Below are positions 59,570-64,000 of a DNA stretch of 64,000 bases, piece after piece (positions within the stretch are counted from its first letter, which is position 1; each line of letters begins with the position of its first letter). The notes under the pieces were generated by a model. It ran no database searches. It worked only from the letters and a program-made list of their open reading frames with translations, and was not told the DNA's origin. Location of the stretch: positions 248,001-312,000 of the forward strand of contig NZ_JACIVH010000042.1 in the NCBI RefSeq assembly GCF_014145615.1, written 5' to 3'. Both the position numbers and the translations under genes were made by a program. Origin of the DNA: Limosilactobacillus balticus (GTDB lineage: Bacteria; Bacillota; Bacilli; Lactobacillales; Lactobacillaceae).

Positions 59570-60691
59570 ATGAACGAACAAGAACAACATATTGACCAGT
59601 TTCTTACTTCGTCCAACTATCATCAGTTATCTGCTAATCAGCAAAAACATGCACAGGATATTTTGACGCGTTTTAATAACCAGATGGCAAATGATCAGCA
59701 TTTGACCGATACTACTTGGACACCAGAAGCAGTAAAAGCGGTCATGGTCGGGGAATTTATCGCTGATCCAGCACTAACTAATCAATTTGGAATTGCGGTT
59801 GTTCCAGTTTTGCGAGCTTATCAAGAATTTTTGAAAGTTGAAAATCTTGCGGAAGTTGTAAAAGCAATGGAAGAACAACGGACAAAGATGAACGAGTGTC
59901 GGAAAGCACATAAGACATGGGCACAATTACATGGGGATGCGGAGAATGACGAAACAGAAGCAACCCCGGTTCAAGCTAGTCCTGCTAAAAAAGAAATTAC
60001 GTGGACACCGGAGAAGTTCAAGGACTTATTAGCGAACGTCCAACAAGCTATTAAGTCAGCTTCTCAATTCAATAATCTTGAATTAGATGATGTTGAATTG
60101 AACTATGTTGTGCAAGAGTTCTTGGAATTAATGGTTCAAGAATGTAATGAATATCCAGGACAATGGACTTTCAGCAACTTGCAACGTGTATTAGGCATGA
60201 TGATGCCATTAGATCCACATATTTCAATAAAGCAAATTCATAACATCGTACCGAGCGCGCAGGCCTTGTTCGAATACTTGAAGCAAAATGACTACATTAA
60301 CATGGATCAATACAAGTTGGGCTTAAAGGCAATTGCTAATATGCAACCATCAGAAGACATGCTTGCCTCATTAAATCGTGATGAGCGGGAAACCCAATTA
60401 GTTTTATCATTTATCAATAGTAATGGTATCGATACTGATGATGCAGATGTAGCAGAAGCGTGGATGGACGATCATAAGCAGGAAGTTGCTGACTTTATGC
60501 GTGGTCTATTGAATCCGTGGGGTGAATATGAACGTAAGCGCCTGCTCAAGCGTCAACGCGAAATGAAACAAAAGCAACAAGTAGCTAAGAGTAATGATAA
60601 CCAAGTTGATTCACAATTAAAGCGGAAAAAGAAGTCCCTTCAAGGAATCAAGTTTAGTAAAAAGGCTCGGCGGAAATTACGTCGCCATTAA
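59570..60691 (+). CDS. Uncharacterised 373-residue protein with two WTPE-type segments and a basic tail
   Basis: A soluble, helical protein. Two segments begin alike, TTWTPEAVKAVMVGEF (about 48-63) and ITWTPEKFKDLLANVQ (about 145-160), suggesting an internal duplication of a helical domain, the second copy being longer. An acidic, Pro/Thr-containing linker separates them. The C-terminal 50 residues are very basic (SLQGIKFSKKARRKLRRH), suited to nucleic acid or ribosome binding. RBS GACGGAGGA precedes ATG. I do not recognise a family. Confidence 0.7.
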   Translation: MNEQEQHIDQFLTSSNYHQLSANQQKHAQDILTRFNNQMANDQHLTDTTWTPEAVKAVMVGEFIADPALTNQFGIAVVPVLRAYQEFLKVENLAEVVKAMEEQRTKMNECRKAHKTWAQLHGDAENDETEATPVQASPAKKEITWTPEKFKDLLANVQQAIKSASQFNNLELDDVELNYVVQEFLELMVQECNEYPGQWTFSNLQRVLGMMMPLDPHISIKQIHNIVPSAQALFEYLKQNDYINMDQYKLGLKAIANMQPSEDMLASLNRDERETQLVLSFINSNGIDTDDADVAEAWMDDHKQEVADFMRGLLNPWGEYERKRLLKRQREMKQKQQVAKSNDNQVDSQLKRKKKSLQGIKFSKKARRKLRRH

Positions 60692-60714
60692 TTTGTTAAG
60701 AGGAGGAATCCATA

Positions 60715-61041
60715 ATGAGCGTTGAAATTCCAGAAAACATGGAAGAAGTAGCAATGCAGCTGGCTCAACATCAGGTACGCGGTGAGCAAGTTGACGAAAA
60801 GGCTGTTATTCAAAATGCTGTTCGGGATATTCTCCAAGCATTTTTTGATGAAGCTCTTGAAGGTCATTATGATGATGTTAAGTGGGATGGGGATGACCTA
60901 GTAATTACGGATATTATGGGTGATGAAGTAGGACGCATCCAACCACAATCAAGTTCATTTATTGATGACTTTAAGAATGATGCTGATTCATTAATTGAAC
61001 GACTTGAAAATGCGACAGCCAAAATTGTTGGTGGTCGTTAA
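60715..61041 (+). CDS. Hypothetical 108-residue acidic protein
   Basis: An acidic, largely helical protein (MEEVAMQLAQHQVRGEQVDEKAVIQNAVRDILQAFFDEAL) with a short beta segment (DDLVITDIMGDEVGRI). AAGAGGAGGAA precedes ATG. It lies 23 bp after the basic-tailed protein and is probably co-transcribed. The opposite charges of the two products raise the possibility of interaction. No family recognised. Confidence 0.65.
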   Translation: MSVEIPENMEEVAMQLAQHQVRGEQVDEKAVIQNAVRDILQAFFDEALEGHYDDVKWDGDDLVITDIMGDEVGRIQPQSSSFIDDFKNDADSLIERLENATAKIVGGR

Positions 61042-61054
61042 GATTTTTATCGAA

Positions 61055-61098
61055 ATAGAAAATGACCCGTGGAAATTTCCGCGAGTCATTTTCTATTT
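61055..61098. terminator. Bidirectional terminator between convergent genes
   Basis: TAGAAAATGACCCGTGGAAA pairs with TTTCCGCGAGTCATTTTCTA. Confidence 0.88.
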
Positions 61099-61322
61099 TA
61101 AAGTCGATTTTTAATTTCGTAGGGCTTTGACTTTTCGTGTTCAGCTGGTAATGCATCCTTAGCGTAAAAAATTGCGTATTCTTTATCGTTAGGATCTTTA
61201 GCGATGACAAGTTCATCATTGTGACGTACTTGTTTAAAAATTTGTCCCTTCCGAACAGCTTCATTATAGTCATGAATATTAGCGACTGAATCGCCTGGAT
61301 TAAAGAAAATTCTTGTTTCCAT
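61098..61322 (-). CDS. Hypothetical 74-residue protein
   Basis: A small soluble protein starting METRIFFNPGDSVANIHDYNEAV and ending in a Lys-rich tail. ATG 61322 has GAGGAGGAA; a frame extension to 61358 overlaps the upstream gene and lacks a site. It lies 13 bp downstream of the PEBP-family gene on the same strand. Function unknown. Confidence 0.6.
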   Translation of the reverse strand: METRIFFNPGDSVANIHDYNEAVRKGQIFKQVRHNDELVIAKDPNDKEYAIFYAKDALPAEHEKSKPYEIKNRL

Positions 61323-61335
61323 TATAAGTTCCTCC

Positions 61336-61842
61336 TCATGCACGGCTTGGTAAATCAATTTGTGCTTTTGCTAGAATATGACCCTTGGCCGCGTGAATAA
61401 AGTCATTAAGCCAGTATTTATTTTTTAAGGGTAAAGTATCATCTAACGCAAACGCCATTAAAGTATAATCATGGGTTTTATCGGGAGGCTGTGGCCCAAC
61501 ATAACCACTAGTTATCAATGGATTTCCGTTAACCAATGAGCCGGCATTGCTATTATTCCCTTGCACAAATTTATCTGCTAATTCTCGACTAGCATTTGCT
61601 GGAATATCTGTTAACATTGCTGGGATGTTAGCGGCTAACCAATGGATCCAAGTAAAACCACAGACAGGTGTTGAGTCATAATCAATAAAGACGATTGCAA
61701 ATGTTTTTGTATTTGCTGGTGCGCCGGTAATTTTAATTGGGAATGATTTGATTGGATGGTCAGCTAGCATATCAGTTGCTGGCGCATATTTACCATATTC
61801 ATCCGCTAACATTCCGTTAACTAATGGTACTGAGATTTGCAT
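61336..61842 (-). CDS. YbhB/YbcL-family (PEBP, Raf kinase inhibitor-like) protein
   Basis: A 168-residue phosphatidylethanolamine-binding-protein fold. TFAIVFIDYDSTPVCGFTWIHWLAANIP carries the conserved D-x-D-x-P and the GxxxHW motif, and SGYVGPQPPDKTHDY the PPxGxxHxY-like motif, slightly degenerate. The bacterial proteins are cytoplasmic with no settled function. AAGGAGGA precedes ATG. Appears to form an operon with the small gene downstream. Confidence 0.87.
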   Translation of the reverse strand: MQISVPLVNGMLADEYGKYAPATDMLADHPIKSFPIKITGAPANTKTFAIVFIDYDSTPVCGFTWIHWLAANIPAMLTDIPANASRELADKFVQGNNSNAGSLVNGNPLITSGYVGPQPPDKTHDYTLMAFALDDTLPLKNKYWLNDFIHAAKGHILAKAQIDLPSRA

Positions 61843-61877
61843 AAAAAATCCTCCTTATAAGACAATTATAACCGAGC

Positions 61878-62660
61878 CTAATCTAAATACAATTTTCGTA
61901 AATCTTTTATTTCGGCAGGCGTAATATCAAGATAGTTGTTGAGATACTGATTAACGTTTCCATAAGTCTGGATAATATTTTTGATTGCTGTATTAAGATA
62001 ATCGGGAGCCACCGAGGCAAGGGCAGCCCGATTCGTCACTAGTTCCTCGCTAGCGCCGTGATTGCGCATGTCTTGCAGCCAGTGATTACGAAAATCTTGT
62101 GTAACAGTATTCGTTAACAGGTAATCTTCCATAATAATCTTTTGCTCAACGCCGAGGGCACTAAGAATAAGATAAGCAGCCATCCCTGTGCGATCTTTAC
62201 CAGCAGTACAATGAAATAGTAAGGCACCATGTTCATTATTCAATAAGAGATTAAATAATTTCTGATAAGCTTGCTTAGCTGAAGGGGTCGTGGTCATTCG
62301 GTGATAAACATCAATCATATGGTGATAGCCATTTCCTGGTTGTTGCATCTGCGCAGCGATTTCTTCATCACTATGCGAGGCGTCTGTTTCGTCGGCTTCA
62401 AAAACTGGCAAATGATAATATTTTGCTTGGGAAGGTACTCGATCAGGATCTTTTTTTACTTCGTCGGGAGCACGGAGGTCAATATCGAGCGAAATAGGAA
62501 TATTATCTAAAACAGTGAGATCATTTTGATCTAAACGAGCAAGTGAACCAGTACGAATAAGACGATGCCATTTTATTTGATGGCCATCTGCTGTGGGATA
62601 GCCTCCAAGATCACGAAAGTTGTACCCATTCTTTATTGGAAGTAAGCGTTGGTTAGCCAT
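61878..62660 (-). CDS. Tyrosine-protein phosphatase (PTP/LipA-like, Y_phosphatase3 type)
   Basis: A 260-residue phosphatase with the P-loop HCTAGKDRTG (Cys151 nucleophile, Arg157) and NFRDLGGYPTADG at residues 14-26, the hallmark of the Y_phosphatase3 family. Relatives act on phosphotyrosine and phosphoinositides. No signal peptide. GAGGAGGA precedes ATG. It is followed by the PEBP gene after 35 bp on the same strand, so the run from the SGNH gene to the small gene may be one transcript. Confidence 0.9.
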   Translation of the reverse strand: MANQRLLPIKNGYNFRDLGGYPTADGHQIKWHRLIRTGSLARLDQNDLTVLDNIPISLDIDLRAPDEVKKDPDRVPSQAKYYHLPVFEADETDASHSDEEIAAQMQQPGNGYHHMIDVYHRMTTTPSAKQAYQKLFNLLLNNEHGALLFHCTAGKDRTGMAAYLILSALGVEQKIIMEDYLLTNTVTQDFRNHWLQDMRNHGASEELVTNRAALASVAPDYLNTAIKNIIQTYGNVNQYLNNYLDITPAEIKDLRKLYLD

Positions 62661-62689
62661 GAGAATCCTCCTCGTATTAACTCTTACTA

Positions 62690-63658
62690 CTATTGTACAC
62701 TGAATTGAGGTAAAAGCGGTTGTAAAGCTTGTGCAAGCATTTTTCCTTCAGTAATAGCGCCCGCTTGGTCAGGATGGAGCCCATCAGTAAAGCTATGGTG
62801 CCAAGTTTTAGTTTCAATTATCGAACAGTCATGTTTAGTGGCAATTGTGCGGATCGCAGAAGCAAAGGTCTGACTAAAAGGAATTATGATTGCTAAGGGA
62901 GCATGAGGAAAAGTTAGCTTAACTTGCTGGATAAAAAGGTCGAAAGCAGCAATAAATTGAGCTAGGGGGAAACGACGGTCATTAACGCCTAAATTAATCA
63001 CGTTGAGATCAGGGTGATTAGGCGTCCATAATGTTTGATCGTCAATTTTTCCTAAAAAGACATCGGCAGTTGGGACCCCGCCAGTAGCAGGTCTTAGCAC
63101 TCCCCCAGCAGAGTAGGCTATTCGAACACTATCGACGTTAAGCAGATCTGCACAAATTCCCGCATAGTTAGTTTCTGGTCGGTAGTCAGCGGCAGGATGG
63201 TTCCCAACTACCCAACAACCAGCCGTAATTGAATCACCAATAAAGTTGATCAAAGGACGCTGAGAGGCTGCTGTAATTTCGCCCCTATCGAGATAAATAT
63301 TTTTAATTGCAAAGCCTTCATTACCTTGCCACACTTCGTCAATGTCAGTATTACCGGCTGCCATTATTTCGATGGCATGTAATGTCGAATCAAGTGGAAT
63401 ATCGATTTTTCCTAAGCTAGCTTGTGTCCGTTGCCACTTTCCTTCATCAATTCGAAAAGCAAATACTTGGCTAGGAGATAGGAAATTTTGATTTGGCAAA
63501 ACAGTAATTTGACACTTTTTAGCGTCTGAAACCTTAAAACGGAGGTAGCTGCCAAGGTTAGTAGTGTATAAAGTAGGACTATTATCAAGCTTTTTAATAG
63601 TCCAGCGTCCAGTACGTGAAGCAAACTTAATTAGATCAGTTGGTAGATATTTCTTCAT
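62690..63658 (-). CDS. SGNH/GDSL-family esterase with N-terminal beta domain (CE2-like layout)
   Basis: A 322-residue protein. The N-terminal ~125 residues are beta-rich, resembling the jelly-roll of CE2 carbohydrate esterases. The SGNH hydrolase domain follows with Ser143 in FIGDSITAG, Asn in NLGVND and the Asp-His pair in DGLHPDQ near residue 300. It lacks a signal peptide, so it probably deacetylates a cytoplasmic sugar ester. It is divergent from galK. ATG 63658 has GGAGGA upstream. Confidence 0.82.
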   Translation of the reverse strand: MKKYLPTDLIKFASRTGRWTIKKLDNSPTLYTTNLGSYLRFKVSDAKKCQITVLPNQNFLSPSQVFAFRIDEGKWQRTQASLGKIDIPLDSTLHAIEIMAAGNTDIDEVWQGNEGFAIKNIYLDRGEITAASQRPLINFIGDSITAGCWVVGNHPAADYRPETNYAGICADLLNVDSVRIAYSAGGVLRPATGGVPTADVFLGKIDDQTLWTPNHPDLNVINLGVNDRRFPLAQFIAAFDLFIQQVKLTFPHAPLAIIIPFSQTFASAIRTIATKHDCSIIETKTWHHSFTDGLHPDQAGAITEGKMLAQALQPLLPQFSVQ

Positions 63659-63728
63659 TTGAATCCTCCAATTATTTAAGACTAGTTTAGCATTAAAGAA
63701 TGTATTATGTTTATCAAACTTACTGTGG

Positions 63729-63774
63729 TGTAATCGTTTTCTTTGTTGAGCTGAATTATTTGTAAGCGCTTATT
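63729..63774 (+). promoter_or_regulatory. Two cre-like sites upstream of galK
   Basis: TGTAATCGTTTTCT (63729-63742) and TGTAAGCGCTTATT (63761-63774) resemble CcpA sites; the first matches TGNAANCGNWNNCW and the second misses the conserved C. They lie in the galK-SGNH intergenic region, in keeping with carbon catabolite control of galactose use. Confidence 0.45.
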
Positions 63775-63852
63775 GACGAGGTGGTTAAAAAGTAGTAAAT
63801 TGTATTTAGTAAAAGTTTACCAATGTTTGTTTGATGTATGGAGGTTATGCTG

Positions 63853-64000
63853 ATGGATAAGCAACAATTTTTAGCTGAATACCAAGATGTATTTAAGGAA
63901 CCAGGTAAGGATGTATTCTTCTCACCAGGCCGGATTAATGTAATCGGGGAACATACTGATTATAATGGCGGTCATGTTTTTCCATGTGCGATCAGTATTG
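63853..64000 (+). CDS. galK: Galactokinase, 3'-truncated by window edge
   Basis: The first 49 residues show the GHMP-type galactokinase signature [26 protein letters not shown], including the substrate-recognition [12 protein letters not shown] box. It phosphorylates galactose to galactose-1-phosphate in the Leloir pathway. GGAGG at 63840-63844 favours ATG 63853 over the in-frame ATG 63847. The rest, presumably with galT/galE, lies outside the window. Confidence 0.95.
   Translation, partial: MDKQQFLAEYQDVFKEPGKDVFFSPGRINVIGEHTDYNGGHVFPCAISI

Noticed and set aside
1-64000. tRNA, rRNA, CRISPR arrays, complete insertion sequences, prophage or replication origin
   Set aside because: I looked for cloverleaf and CCA ends, conserved rRNA stretches, regular direct repeats with spacers, transposase genes with terminal repeats and DnaA-box clusters; none was convincing.

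Overview
The window looks like a chromosomal segment of a low-GC lactic acid bacterium, most probably Limosilactobacillus (Lactobacillus) reuteri or a close relative. The evidence is the AT-rich composition, strong AGGAGG-type ribosome binding sites, frequent TTG/GTG starts, T-box and purine riboswitch leaders, and a Lactobacillus-like gene set (PepO, C69 dipeptidase, BrnQ, LysM-NlpC/P60 hydrolase, NrdI, galK). Species assignment is inference. I saw no rRNA, tRNA, CRISPR array, complete insertion sequence or prophage; nearly all genes look like core or strain-variable housekeeping genes.

Layout. 1-5.7 kb: cell-envelope genes (D-Ala-D-Ala carboxypeptidase, anchored alpha/beta hydrolase, LtaS-type sulfatase) and glycerol dehydrogenase. 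5.8-13.1 kb: phosphatase, a YfcC-type transporter, an NhaC-type transporter behind a T-box, a xanthine permease behind PurR boxes plus a guanine-class riboswitch, and a C69 dipeptidase. 13.1-18.6 kb: CorA, RluA, TerC, thioredoxin, MATE, and a cadmium-type exporter with ArsR regulator. 18.7-21.7 kb: a three-gene ABC importer behind an elaborately folded leader. 21.7-27.7 kb: WalR-box-controlled LysM-NlpC/P60 hydrolase, TetR, sortase with a small putative partner, NrdI, an XRE-DUF3278 pair and an AT-rich stretch with remnants and tiny ORFs.

27.8-35 kb: ABC-F ATPase, GH73 glucosaminidase, BrnQ behind an isoleucine T-box, DUF2325 protein, DHH phosphoesterase. 35-39.3 kb: small membrane protein, Rpn-type nuclease, a lipoprotein and a flavodoxin-fold operon. 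39.6-45.4 kb: DUF488, MPG glycosylase, a MoxR-type AAA+/VWA-metallopeptidase module and PepO. 45.5-50.3 kb: membrane-bound XRE regulator next to a macrodomain protein, MFS exporter, cardiolipin synthase, and a membrane-anchored MerR with a zinc ribbon. 50.5-52.5 kb: metA-like and cysK genes behind a leader that encodes a 15-residue peptide ending Cys-Cys. 52.5-57 kb: a Bce-type two-component/ABC antimicrobial peptide module. 57-64 kb: aldo-keto reductase, PnuC with a folded leader, GreA-like factor, uncharacterised proteins, PEBP protein, tyrosine phosphatase, SGNH hydrolase and the start of galK.

The unifying theme is amino-acid and nucleobase supply controlled at the RNA level: two T-boxes, one purine riboswitch, one candidate cysteine leader-peptide attenuator and one candidate undescribed structured leader with competing terminator/antiterminator helices. 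The last two are the observations I consider most likely to be new. All function calls rest on motif recognition by eye; no database search was run.
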